Assembly: GCA_030847615.1 (NCBI GenBank)
Contig: JAUMIR010000014.1
Span: 15,848,501 to 15,912,500 of the forward strand
Length of the DNA: 64,000 nucleotides
Direction of reading: 5' to 3'
Source: Gambelia wislizenii
Lineage: Eukaryota; Chordata; Lepidosauria; Squamata; Crotaphytidae
Below, in pieces: positions 40,345 through 50,700 of this stretch. Made by a program: the position numbers and the translations under genes. The notes beneath the pieces are model-generated. The model searched no databases. It was not told where the DNA came from and saw only the letters and a list, made by a program, of their open reading frames with translations. Positions within the stretch are counted from its first letter, which is position 1. Every line of letters starts with the position of its first letter.

Positions 40345-40945
40345 CTAGGTTTGGATATTGCCCTTAAATCTCTTAAACAAAGATTGTGGGGCATATCTTT
40401 TTGTGATCTGCATTACCGTCCATATGTATCCTGTTCTCTCAGTGCAGTAAATGTCCATTACGTCGGGCCTTTTCAAGTAGCCAACTATTTAAAGAAGCTG
40501 TCAGTGGTCAAGTACTGTAGATTCTTTTCTAAGGTCAGATGTAATGTTTATTCTATTGAATTACTTCAAGGCATATTTGCTGGTGTCTCATATCTGGAAA
40601 GACTGTGCACTTGCAGTAATATGGAAGTTGAGTCGATGAAGCATATTCTTTTGTCTTGTAGCTTTTATAATCAGGTCCGCTACTCTATAATTACTCCACT
40701 GTTGAGTAAATTTCCTGGAAGTTCAGATCAATTTTACATCTGGTTCCTCTTGGAACACAATCCCCCAAAGTGACCCTGGCTGTTGCTAAATTTCTTCCAG
40801 AGGCAGCCAGGATTAAAGCTCATTGTGTATTAGATAACAGTTGATTATAATTGTTTTACTGATCTGATTTTTCTGATATTTTGTCTATTTTCTCTTATGC
40901 TTTTAGTTCATCTTTTGATGGCTCTATGGATCGCATAAATAAATG
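40345..40945 (+). mobile_element. Unclassified LINE C-terminal domain and 3' end
   Basis: A frame open from 40351 to 40773 encodes the C-terminal cysteine/histidine motif seen in several non-LTR RT proteins, here C-T-C-x5-E-x4-H-x5-C (RLCTCSNMEVESMKHILLSC). Before it is FQVANYLKKLSVVKYCRFF and after it FPGSSDQFYIWFLLEHNPPK. The 3' end is GCTCTATGGATCGCATAAAT plus ATG triplets. R4/Dong-like or Vingi-like affiliation is possible but not decided. Confidence 0.65.
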
Positions 40946-40949
40946 ATGA

Positions 40950-41140
40950 TGAGTGCTGGACTATGGCTCTAGAGACCGGGGTTCAAATCCCCAGTCACCC
41001 ATGGAAACCCACTGGGTGGTCAAGGGTAAGTCACACTCTCTCAGCCTCAGAGGAAGTCAGTGGCAAACCTCCACTGAACAAATCTCATCAAGACAACCCC
41101 TTGATAGGGTCGCCATAAATGACTTGAAGGCACACAACAA
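40950..41140 (+). mobile_element. tRNA-derived SINE
   Basis: GTGCTGGACTATGGCTCTAG, ACCGGGGTTCAAATCCCCAG (B-box-like GGTTCAAATCC) and CACACTCTCTCAGCCTCAG, ending in a GACTTGAAGGCACACAACAA tail. The first ~20 bp of the head are lost. Confidence 0.85.
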
Positions 41141-41849
41141 CATAGTCCCTGAAGAAAGTCTGAGAGCACATACAGGCTGAAACCTGTTGGGGTTTTTTAG
41201 TAATAAATCATCCATTGAGCACCTGAGGATGCGTCTCCTATTTTTATGCTGAGAATTTTGAAGTGACTGATCTTGGCCAGCTGTCACTGACACTGTCACC
41301 CGGGGGAGAGGCTTTTCCTTCTTCTCTGGCTGGATTCAAGCACTTGGAGAAGAAGGAGAAAGCTCTACCCTCCACAGCATAAGGCTGCCCTCCCCAACCC
41401 CCAGGTGATCAAAGGCGGCTGGAACCCATGAAGGGGTTAGTGGCAAGACAGAATTGTGTCCAGGAGCCACCCAACAACCCTTGCACACCCAGAACAAGAG
41501 ACACTCCACAGGGAGGTACTGGATATCTCCTTCTACAATGCCCCCCCAAGCAAATATATTGGTGTACCTGGTTTACACTAGAGTATGCAACAAACAGGAT
41601 TCTAACTTTGCAGAGGTTATTATGGTCACTTGTTTAATTAGATCTGTATCACTTACAAAGGCTGAGGAGAGAAACTGGCAAAACGTTCTTTCAACAGCTG
41701 TGGCAGCCCTGGTAAAAAGAAGCTTTAAGAGGGTGGCTGGCAGCTGCAAATTTTCCAGAGGAAACCTACGGAGCAGCTCAGCTCGGTGGAGAATCTCAAC
41801 TCAGAGAGTGCGGTGAAAGATTGGAACAGAGCTTAGGAAAATGACATTT

Positions 41850-41930
41850 TTGGTTGACAACTCCCAGAACCCCCAGCAAGCATCACCACTGGTCATGCTG
41901 GCTGGAAGATTCTGAAAGCTGTCATCCAAA
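41850..41930. mobile_element. Hairpin MITE, eroded
   Basis: GACAACTCCCAGAACCCCCAGC and GCTGGCTGGAAGATTCTGAAAG are inverted relatives of the 29.7-kb element. Confidence 0.6.
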
Positions 41931-42230
41931 GATATCGCTGGATTAGAGGCTTGGTACCCAGCAGCGATGGATTTAGCATTCAGTGCTAGAAGACCCCAGT
42001 TCATTCTGCCAGGCACTGGAGTGTTTATGCCACATCCTATTCACAACACACATTTTGTGAGGAGGCCTGCATAATCTACAAGCCTGTCAGGCTACATGTA
42101 AATACTGCCTGTTCCCTTTAGCAACATGGGCTAGGGCACTCTCTTAAGCAGTGAGAGACGGAAGAGGACAAGGGTGCCTTTTGGCACAGGCTGTTCCCTC
42201 CATCCTACCCTGGGCTCCATCTGTACACAG

Positions 42231-42389
42231 CGAGATTCCAGGGGCACATTGTCACTCTACACTGAAGCTGACCTCCTGCTTGCCAACTGCCTTGACCAAA
42301 TGGCAGTCAAGAGGAGGGGGGTGGCATTTGACAGCATCGGTGCCCCCCACCCCTTCACAGACCTGGTCCCTGCCATCTATTTAAACTAG
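42231..42389 (+). other. Candidate unrecognised exon (52 codons to TAG)
   Basis: Preceded by a plausible acceptor (CTGTTCCCTCCATCCTACCC ... TGTACACAG). Open in phase 0 to TAG at 42387-42389, with G/C at many third positions (for example GCCAACTGCCTTGACCAAAT and GACCTGGTCCCTGCCATC). Encoded words include LYTEADLLLANCLDQMAVKR and GVAFDSIGAPHPF. I do not recognise the protein. It is on the strand opposite GPSM1, so it would be a nested or antisense gene, a retrocopy piece, or chance. Confidence 0.25.
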
Positions 42390-43344
42390 CGGACACCTGG
42401 CACAGGGAGAAGAGTTGCTGGGCAAAAGCCTACCGGACCGAACAAACGAGACCTACCTAAGGAGGCTCCTACATCAGAGACAAACATGATGTTTGGAAAG
42501 AAGGAACACTGGTTCTTGAGCTATTTTTAGGTAAGAGAGAAAGAAAGAGAGACGGAAAAGGGCCCCCATGCCCCGGAGGCCAATCTGCACTCCCTGTCAT
42601 AACACAGCCTGACCTTTTCAGCACGGCTTCATGCCCGCTTTACAGTTTCGCTGTTCCCTTGGCAGTTGTCTTGCGTCTCTTGTGTCTGGGTTTTGTTACT
42701 GTGCCAATTCCCCCCCCCTTCTACCTTTGTTTAATCTGTAATTTCCCCACCCAGTTTAAGAAAGATTTGATTTAAGGGAGGTATGTGTGTGTGTGATTTA
42801 TATCTTTTTCCTCTGAGAGAACAATCCACTAACTGGTCTCTAAGGAAGTTCTGCTGCTTCGTTCTGTAGCCCTTGGGTGCTGCTCATCAAATTTTCCCTC
42901 AAGGTTGACTGATGCTACTGGCCTCTTCAGAAATCCTCTGGTAGTGAATTGCAGCGGCTAATGATGCATCAGCGATTGGGGACTGCTGCCTTTTGAATAG
43001 CACAGTAACACAACATTGGGCTTAGGGAAAAAGCAGCTGCCCACCCACCCACCCACACTGCCAGCTGGGGAGCTGCTGGTACGCACACAACTGGAAGCCA
43101 GGAGGCTTTCTGGGAACATGTAGAGCTCTCTTGTTTCAACATTGTTTTAAAGCAAGCAAGGAAGCATAAGCATCCTCATCAAATTTAGAAGCCCTCTCTC
43201 CTTTACCAAGCCAATGGAAACAACAAAAAGGAAGTGGAGATGGAAGAACACAGAGGGAAAATAATCATCACAAAGGAGGGGGAAAACCTAACAGAAGCGA
43301 AACTGCATAAACATAATGCCCAGCTGATAAGAAGATAAGAAGGC

Positions 43345-43450
43345 TGCCCTACATATGTATGGGACCTGTGGTTTCAATTATCCATTGTCCAAAAAAATAT
43401 GGTATCTCTAGGCATTTCCTAGGTCCTCCAGTGCAATTCTATCGGGGCTG
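43345..43450 (+). mobile_element. Tigger/pogo-like MITE (family B), left part
   Basis: ACATATGTATGGGACCTGTG, ATTATCCATTGTCC and CTAGGTCCTCCAGTGCAATTC. No right terminus. Confidence 0.6.
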
Positions 43451-44084
43451 AACGGTGATCTGGGATGGAATTTTTTTTAATGCTGTAGTTTTTAGTGGGA
43501 AAATTCCACCCAATCTATCTGTCTGTCTTCTGTTTATCTGTGTGTCTGTCTTTGTTTATCCATAGTTGCATGGCCAGTTGTACTCCAAATAATCATGTTA
43601 GATGGTCTAAATGTAAGATATGAAGTTCTAGTCAAGGAGGAAAAGTATTGACAAGTTGCTAAAGCTGAAAGGAACAGACCAACAAATGAATACACAGCTA
43701 AGTTTGTTTCTCTTTCACAAAAAATCCCTTACTTCTCAGAAGTAGAAGTACACAAGGCAAAAGGTGATAAGTTGTCTTTGCCCACCGAGTCACATATATT
43801 CTGTTGTGAAATAAATAAAATGTTCAGCTAGTTGTACTGAATCACTTTTTTCTCAGCTTGAAATGGAGATGGTAAGTAGTGAAGAGAATGAGTGAAACCG
43901 ATTATACCTCAGCCAAAGAGATTTAAACTGTTAAACTGTTGATAAGAGATAAATCAGGTACACCTTTAGGTATGTAACAATAGCGTTCTTTCAGGTGCAG
44001 TCACTTTTAGTAAAATATAAGGGAATATAAGGGAAACACACCCAAAACATTTTCCTGCTAAACCAAGATAGGAGGAGGAAGAGG

Positions 44085-44492
44085 AGGACCAGAGGAGGAT
44101 GACCAGGATGGTGGGAGGCCTGGAAGCCATTATGCCCTATGAGGATGGCTTAGGGAGCTGGGCATGTTTAGCCTGCAGAAGGGACGGTGAAGAGGGGACA
44201 TGATAGCCATGTTTAAATATTTGAAGAGATGTCATACTGAGGATGGGGCAAGCTTGTTGAGAGACTAGGACATGGGGTAATGGATTCAAACTACAGGAAA
44301 AGAGATTCCACTTAAACATTAGGAAGAGCTTCCTGTCAGTAAGAGCTGCTTGGAAGTGGAATGCACTGCTGGGAGTGTGGTGGACTCTCCTTTGGAGGTT
44401 TTTAAGCAGAGGCTGGATGGACATCTGCCAAGAATGCTTCGATTGTTTGTTCTTGCATGGCAGGGGGTTGGACTGGATGGCCCTTGATTCTA
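44085..44492 (+). mobile_element. CR1 LINE C-terminal region, 3' terminus eroded
   Basis: Plus-strand CR1 from GAGGAAGAGGAGGACCAGAG-like sequence through GGGAGCTGGGCATGTTTAGC to the CTGGATGGCCCTTGATTCTA end. The last repeats are lost. Confidence 0.88.
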
Positions 44493-44642
44493 TAAAATTT
44501 AAGAGTCGACTCGTGACCCCTGGAGACAGATTTTTCGGCTTTATTAAGCCCCCCCCCCGCCCAAATAGTGGGTGTTGAGAATGACAAAAACTGCCTTGTG
44601 GATGCATGGAACCTGTGTAGTGATGCAGCTGGGCAAACTTAC

Positions 44643-44802
44643 AGATTCTGTCCTCCAGGGCAGGCACTGGGGTGGCAGCAGCTTCCTCTGTCTCTTTCTG
44701 GCTCTCTTCCAAAGTGCAGCGCTGGTCGTCCATTCGGTTGCTCTGGAATTTGCTCAGCAGGTCAAAGAAACACTCCTCGTCCGAAGGGGCCCGCTTGATT
44801 TT
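44643..44802 (-). CDS. GPSM1: GPSM1 (AGS3) exon: GoLoco 1
   Basis: Acceptor TTCTGCTGCAG, then phase 0: KIKRAPSDEECFFDLLSKF and on to NRMDDQRC. The motif CFFDLLSKFQSNRMDDQRC is a full GoLoco (Phe-Phe, Leu-Leu, Gln and the DDQR arginine finger). A variable linker (EESQKETEEAAATPVPA) and LEDRI follow. The exon ends ATCT|GTAAGT with one base over (phase 1), which matches the exon at 38259-38467. The paralogue GPSM2 has a very similar first GoLoco. The wording of GoLoco 2-4, the LPGLRITHNNLGHL linker and the position next to DNLZ and CARD9 decide for GPSM1. The TPR-coding 5' exons are not seen in the window. Confidence 0.95.
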
Positions 44803-45662
44803 CTGCAGCAGAAGCAACAACAAGAGCATGTGTCTCCTACCTTTGGGCTAAAATCCGACATCATGGCTATAGTTGCAACGGCTCCTGACCCAACTCCCCA
44901 AACCTACCTTAAAAGCCAGCAGCTGCACCAAGTGATAGAGGCCTGTTCTACTGGGGATCAGGGTACTGCAGGATGTTGTTTCTAGCCCCCTCCTATGAGC
45001 GAGCTGTGGTTGCCACAGGAGTCCTGCTTCTGATTGTTGCCCTGCAACTTGCTAGTGGGAAAGGACTGGAAATGCCATCCTGCTCTACCCTGACCTTCAG
45101 CAGAACAGACCTCCATCGCTTGGTGCATCTTCTGGCTGTTAAGGTCGGTTGGGGGGGCATTTGTGATCTTGGCAATAGCGCTCCTATTATAAACATGAAT
45201 ACCTGCCAGTTACAAATGTGTAAGTCTAGCTTATGCATTCGTAACTGCTCAACTGGATAACAGCCTACGTTTTTTAAAATTCTGTTTCAAGTAAATAAGC
45301 CAAATAGCATTTGAGCTGGAATGGGCATTGGTAGTTGGTTTCAGGGCCAACCAAGAAAAGGACCTTTCCTGCCCCATTGACTGCCACCTTCCCCCATCCC
45401 CACGGCCAGATGTTCACATCTGGTTTTGAAAAAAAACACCCAGGTATTCTTTGATATTAGAGAAGAGTAGACAGATCATGTTTTCTGCAGCCATAGACTG
45501 GAAAATACACCACAAAAGTTTAAAAAGAACACGCAGCAAGAGAAATTAGACCATCTATACAATTAAATACTTAATAAAACACTAGGGATCTTTTACTCTT
45601 CTTACTAATCTGCACTGAAATGGAGAAAAGCTGGGCACTCTCAGAAATGAAGGCTGACAAAT
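44803..45662 (-). other. GPSM1: Presumed GPSM1 intron start, unannotated
   Basis: Immediately upstream of the GoLoco 1 acceptor. No repeat or exon recognised. Confidence 0.4.
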
Positions 45663-45670
45663 CTCTAAGG

Positions 45671-45857
45671 CAGCCTTTCTCAACCTTTTTACCCTAGCGG
45701 AACCCCTTGAAACAATTTTCAGGTCTCAGGGAGCCCTTACCTAAAAATTATTGTATCTACAGCTCAAAAAAAGTTTATTATTTTTTTTCAGTCTCAATAT
45801 TTTCAATATCTTGGGGAACCCCTAGCAACCTCTTGTTTCCCTGGTTGAGAAGCCCTG
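45671..45857 (+). mobile_element. hAT (Charlie-like) MITE with intact target duplication
   Basis: Termini CAGCCTTTCTCAACC and GGTTGAGAAGCCCTG are inverted copies of the hAT-Charlie CAGNGNTTCTCAACC end. The 8-bp target duplication CTCTAAGG stands at 45663-45670 and 45858-45865. It is 187 bp long with no ORF. Confidence 0.93.
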
Positions 45858-45869
45858 CTCTAAGGCAAT

Positions 45870-47050
45870 AAGTAGGTTGCTACATTTACGAAAGAGTTTC
45901 CAGAAAGGACAGTTAACAAAGGACAGATGAATGGGTCTCTGCAATATTTTTTGAGTGGCCCTGCAACCCATTTTAAAGGTGAATTGCTCCTTCTAGGACA
46001 AGTAATACATTCCTCATTTCTTCCCTGCCCCCAGAAAGAAGGGTGCCTGGAATGTTGAAGGGCTTCAAAAATATGTGGCCTCACTCTGTCCACCTCAATG
46101 TAAACCATCTCCCTTGCCCCTCCCCATGTTATGTTCTTTTCAAAACAAGACTATGAAATACTGTGCATGGAGTCCTAATTTCCAGACGGCTCTTGGGGCC
46201 TGTTTGACTAATTACTTAAATAATTACTCGCAAAGATAGCACCTTCTTAAAGATCTTTTGCATAAAGAGAGGGCAAAAAGAGTCTTTAGTTTTAACACTT
46301 CTGTAGAGGTGAGGACGTTTTGTACAAACTGAATTTAATTAGAACTCAGCTGTGTTCCACTATAGGATCTTTTAACAGTGCCCTGCCAACTTGAAACCTC
46401 TTTTAACTGCAATACGGAAATGTACACATTTAAAAGATGTTTGCAGCCATTTACTACTTATGAAATATTTCATTAAAAGGCACTTAAGAAAGAACAACCT
46501 TTTTTTAGAATAGGAATGGTCAAAAGGAGTGGAGGATCTGTCCATGTTTTGGAATGGTTGGAAATCTCTCTCTATTGAAATCCTGGTTTCCTCTGAGACA
46601 TGAAGCCACCGGCACACTGGTCTATACCACAGCTTGGAAGTAGCAACCTACAAGAAATGTAGGCCGAAATTCACTAAGGCAGTTGCAAATAACTGGTTTG
46701 TATTCCCAATTCATATATATTCACTGCTTTAGGGGATAAGTAGGACCACAAAAGTCCACCAATTGCCACTCACTGGGCAGCAGCAGCTGCTGCAAGCGAT
46801 GAGGATCTGATGGACATTTCCACACCCCTCTCCATTAAGTGATCTCTGGTGTGAGGGGGAATTGCGGCAGGGACCCTGCTTCTGCCTGTTGCATCAGCGA
46901 CTGCTCGTGGGAGGGGGTGGGAACAACAGTCAGCTACTTCCCAATCAACGGGGGAACAGACCCCCATTGCTTGCAGTGGGTGAGCTGGGAGACACTATGT
47001 AGCTACCTGGTTATGCAGCTATATAGCTGACAGAGAATCCCAGCTGTAGC
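45870..47050. other. Unannotated stretch
   Basis: Presumed GPSM1 intron. No named repeat and no recognisable exon on either strand. Confidence 0.4.
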
Positions 47051-47052
47051 TA

Positions 47053-47530
47053 CAGTAGCACCCCCGCATCTGATTCGCCAACTGCGGATTCAATTATCCC
47101 GTGGTTGGCGATGGCGGGGAAGGGAGGGGGAGGAGGAATCTCACCTCTCCCATCCCTTCCCTTGGGAGGGCTCCCAGTCGCTATGGCGGAAAAAGGGGAA
47201 GGGAGGGGGAGAAGTGATCTAGCCTCCCCCCCATCCCTGCAATCGCCGCTGCAGTGGGGCTATGGCGGGGGAAGGGGAGAGCAATCTAGCCCCTCCCCCT
47301 TTGCCCCTGTGATCGCTGCTGTGGCGGGGCCATGGTGGAGGTGAAGGGGAGAGCAATCTTGCCCCCTTCCCTCAGGATGGCTCCTGTTGCTGCAGCGGGG
47401 CCATGGCATGGGCGAAGGGGGAAGGGGAGGAGGCTAGATGGCCCCCAGGATGGCATTCGCTATTATCTGCAAATTTTGCCATCCGTGGGGGGGGCAGAAC
47501 CAATCCCCCGCAGATACATGGATGCTACTG
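47053..47530 (+). mobile_element. Tigger/pogo-like MITE carrying a GC-rich minisatellite
   Basis: CAGTAGCACCCCCGCATCTG at the left and GATACATGGATGCTACTG at the right, TA on both sides. The middle (about 47105-47455) is an irregular array of about five 60-80 bp units, each with a GCTATGGCGG-like word, an AAGGGGAAGGGAGGGGGAG-like purine run and a pyrimidine-rich stretch. Confidence 0.8.
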
Positions 47531-47536
47531 TACTTA

Positions 47537-47775
47537 CAGTACAACCCACATATCCTCAGGACCAGTAGCTATGTTTTCACTTACTCATGTCCAAAGAAAA
47601 AAAAGAGAAAAGTTCTGTCTAGGTATTTTCTAGGTCCTCCAGCGTGATTCTATGGTCAATTTCCAGCAGAAGCATGCCATAGAGTCACGCTGGAGGACCT
47701 CCAAGTGCCTAGAGAGGTGTTCTCTCTTGGCATATGGAGGTCCTCCAACAGGATTCTATGGTCAATTTCCAGCAT
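47537..47775 (+). mobile_element. Tigger/pogo-like MITE (family B) with internal hairpin
   Basis: CAGTACAACCCACATATCC at the left end. The inside repeats TCTATGGTCAATTTCCAGCA twice in the same orientation around an inverted GGAGGACCT/AGGTCCTCC pair. The right end is uncertain. Confidence 0.65.
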
Positions 47776-48209
47776 AAGTTGAAGGAGCAGCTGGAGAAAC
47801 CACGAGTAGCCCATCTCATTTTCCGCCAACCTCGCTTGCTCCCCATGTAACCTCTGTATGCTTTGTGCTTCAAGTCCTCTTCTCGTGACCTGACCTCACC
47901 ACAAGCACAGCCAGTTGGGTGTTTGTTTGTTTTAATTTTTAAAAAGTAGCAGCTGCATAATGCCACTAAATTATAGCTCTTCCAGAAAGGAGAATGTGAG
48001 ACCCAAATGAACACCTTTCACCAGAGAGCACGATTATTTTTATATGGGCCCGCCTGTGCAAAAGGAGGAAGGGAGAGGTGTGCGACACACTCCCTGCCAG
48101 AGTGGAATATGGAGACCACCAGGTACCAAACCAATCGGGGCAGCCAGGTTGGGGGTGGTGGGAACTAATTGCAGTCTGTGCAATGTGGCCAGATGATCCT
48201 GCTGAGCAG

Positions 48210-48632
48210 TGGAAGCAATTTTTTGATGGAGTCAAAGTTGGCAAAAGTGGAGGCAGATGAAAGATAAAAGTCATCCCTGGATGCATTTTGGAAGAAACTT
48301 TCATGTGGCCTCTAGAAGGTTCAAAACATTAATTTGTTTTACTTATGCAATAACTGGTTGTTTCAGTTCACTTGTGTATATTTTTACTTCGGAATAAAAA
48401 GGTTGCTGAAACACATTGAACTACTCCTTTTTTGTGGTGTAGGAACCTATACCTGTTTTCTCCAGGTTATTTTTGCCTCCAGCAGAAGCATACCATAGAG
48501 TCATGCTGGAGGACCTCCAAATGTCTAGAAAGGTGATCTCTCTAGGCACTTGGAGGTCCCCCAGTGCCAAATTTTCTGTTGAAGAAGAAATGCCTAGGAA
48601 TACGTTGACTTTGCTAACTGAGGTATACCTGT
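48210..48632 (+). repeat. Unnamed interspersed repeat, copy 1 (with MITE-derived insert)
   Basis: ATCCCTGGATGCATTTTGGA, GGTTGTTTCAGTTCACTTGTG, CTTTTTTGTGGTG and ATTTTCTGTTGAAGAAG recur in inverted order at 55.2-55.49 kb. This copy holds an extra ~100 bp (about 48478-48572) resembling the hairpin of the preceding family B MITE. Confidence 0.7.
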
Positions 48633-48639
48633 ATTTTAA

Positions 48640-49540
48640 TCTTACAGAGGCTGCAAGACTTCTCTCTCTCAGAATAAAGAGAGAACCAGACCAAGATGCT
48701 TTCCTCTTTGAGAACTGCTATAAGTGATGCAGAGACCTGACGGGATGGGGTGGTGGTGAATCAATTTTACCTCAAAGTTGAAGAACCTCTTTTAGTCCTA
48801 AGAGCTGAATTCAATTTCAGGGCAGTTTTCAGGGCCTGCGTTCCATGGGTGGGTGGAACTAAAGGAAAGGGGATTAAATATAATCCATATGTCTGGATTA
48901 CCCCCCCACCCCCACCCCCCAAAAAAGCTCACAGTCAGGAACTAAATCTTTGGAGAAGCACTTCAACTTCCAGAACAGGGGGGGGGGGCTCTATAAAAGT
49001 TGGGAAAAAATGGCACTCTGGGGGAAAGGATATGGTTATTTAGGGGAGCCCAGGAGGGCTGGATTTGGGCCCAGGGTCTGAGGTTCCTCACTTTCACAAA
49101 ATACTTCACATATTTTAATAATGGCCAATTTAGAAAACAATCATTGGGTGACTTCTACATGCTTTTTGGCCTGATACAGCCAAAATCCTTCAGAGGATGA
49201 GCTTTCTCTTTCCTCCTCCCCAACCCTAGTGCCCCTCTTCGTGGTCATCTGTCAGATGCCAGGGCCACAATCCCTCTTTTCCCTCTGTTTATCCTTCAAA
49301 ATGGCAAGGGAAGGGAGGTGACATCACTTCAGGTCACCATTTTGAAAGAGAACCAGAGAGAAAAGATCTTTTGGCACATTTTAAAGTGTGTACAGTCCAT
49401 GGAAAGGTTGGAGGTAGAAAATTGGCCCCTGGTCCCTGTGTAGTCCCCCCACCCAGCGGGGCTAAACCACTGCCTTCAGCTCCTGTTAGAGAGGTGGGTG
49501 AGATGCAAACCTAACTCAGAAACCAAAGCCACAAAATAAC
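48640..49540. other. Unannotated stretch
   Basis: Presumed intron with poly(C)/poly(G) runs near 48900 and 48980. No exon recognised. Confidence 0.4.
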
Positions 49541-49546
49541 CACTGG

Positions 49547-49768
49547 GGCTGCTGCCACACTGCAGAAATAATGCAGTTTGACACCGCTTTAACTATCATG
49601 GCTCCATCCTATGGAATCCTGGGATCTGTAGTTTGTTGTGGCACTAGAGCTCTCTGACAGAGAAGGCTAAATATCTCACAAAACTACAAACCCCAGAATT
49701 CCATAGCATTGAGCCATGACAGTGAAAGCTGTGTCAAACTGCATTATTTCTGCAGTGTGGCAGCAGCC
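49547..49768. mobile_element. 222-bp near-perfect palindromic MITE
   Basis: GGCTGCTGCCACACTGCAG on the left and CTGCAGTGTGGCAGCAGCC on the right. The two ~105-bp arms match each other with only scattered mismatches up to a short centre near GGCACTAGAG. No flanking duplication is evident, so the superfamily is not assigned. Confidence 0.85.
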
Positions 49769-49879
49769 TAAGTCACTCCTTCCCAGCTTGTCCTTCCTTC
49801 CCTTGGCACAGTAGCCAACGGAGAACTCAGGATGGTATGGGGTTAATGCTGTGGTTTGGTAAAGAGGGAAAATAATTCA

Positions 49880-50210
49880 CCTCCTCCTTAGCAAAGCTGA
49901 CAAGACATACACACTTGGCTTCTATTTAGGGCAGCATCCAAATTAGCAATCCAGGCAGTGCGATCCAGTCCTGAGCAGCCTGAAAAGCCGATCAGGAGTG
50001 GAATTAAAGAGAAAACAGAACTTTCGCCTTCCCACCAACCGAGTGGCCATCTGCTGAGAAAGACAGACGTCTCTCCAAATGCTATAGAAGCACACCCGGC
50101 TCGTGGGAGTTGAAACAGCGCCAACTACAGTTCTGCTGGCACCAGATTTGCAGGATCCAAATCTGTATGATTAACAAGGACTGAACCTGCTCTCTTCAAG
50201 ATGATATATT
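49880..50210. other. Unannotated stretch
   Basis: No recognised feature. A minus-strand frame of 78 codons (49888-50124) has no family signal. Confidence 0.4.
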
Positions 50211-50284
50211 TTTATTTTTACTGTTATTGATTTGCTTTATATTCCCTTTCTCCTTATACAGGATCCAAGGCGGCTTATGTGTAT

Positions 50285-50485
50285 GTCATTTCAAGTCACA
50301 AGTCAGCCTATGGTGACTCCATGAACTTCATAGAGTTTTCTTAGGCAATGAATATTCAGAGGTGGTTTTGCTAGTTCCTTCCTCTGAAACACAGCCTATA
50401 GCACCGGGGATTCAGCCAAGTCCCAACTAGGGCTGAACCTGCATAGCTTCCAAGATCAGACAGGATCTGGTGCCTTTAGGAGATT
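50285..50485 (-). mobile_element. 5S-rRNA-like SINE
   Basis: On the minus strand: CAGATCCTGTCTGATCTTGG, AAGCTATGCAGGTTCAGC and, further on, GGAACTAGCAAAACCACCTC with a GTCACCATAGGCTGACTTGT tail. Confidence 0.75.
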
Positions 50486-50700
50486 TAGGCCCCCAAGGTG
50501 GCTTACGAGCATTTAAAAACAGGTGTTTTTTTTAAAAAAAAAATTAGTACAAAAGTTAAAAACTGTTGTTTCTAAAACAACAGTTCAGTTTTTGAAAACC
50601 CACAAGGTTAACACAATATCATAAACACAATGAAACACAAACACAACTAAAACATAGAAGAAGAAAAAAGGATATAACCCAAGCTCTTTCTATCACATAA

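Larger units (their letters stand above)
38468..44642 (-). other. GPSM1: GPSM1 intron between GoLoco 1 and GoLoco 2 exons
   Basis: Donor GTAAGT (complement at 44637-44642) and acceptor CAG at 38468-38470, phase 1. Contains L2 tails, a LINE C-terminal fragment, SINEs, a hairpin MITE and a CR1. About 41150-43340 is mostly free of recognised repeats and holds the exon-like frame at 42231-42389. Confidence 0.88.

Noticed and set aside
47105..47633. Several overlapping plus-strand frames with MAMAGKGGGGG-like sequence
   Set aside because: They are translations of a G-rich minisatellite inside a MITE.
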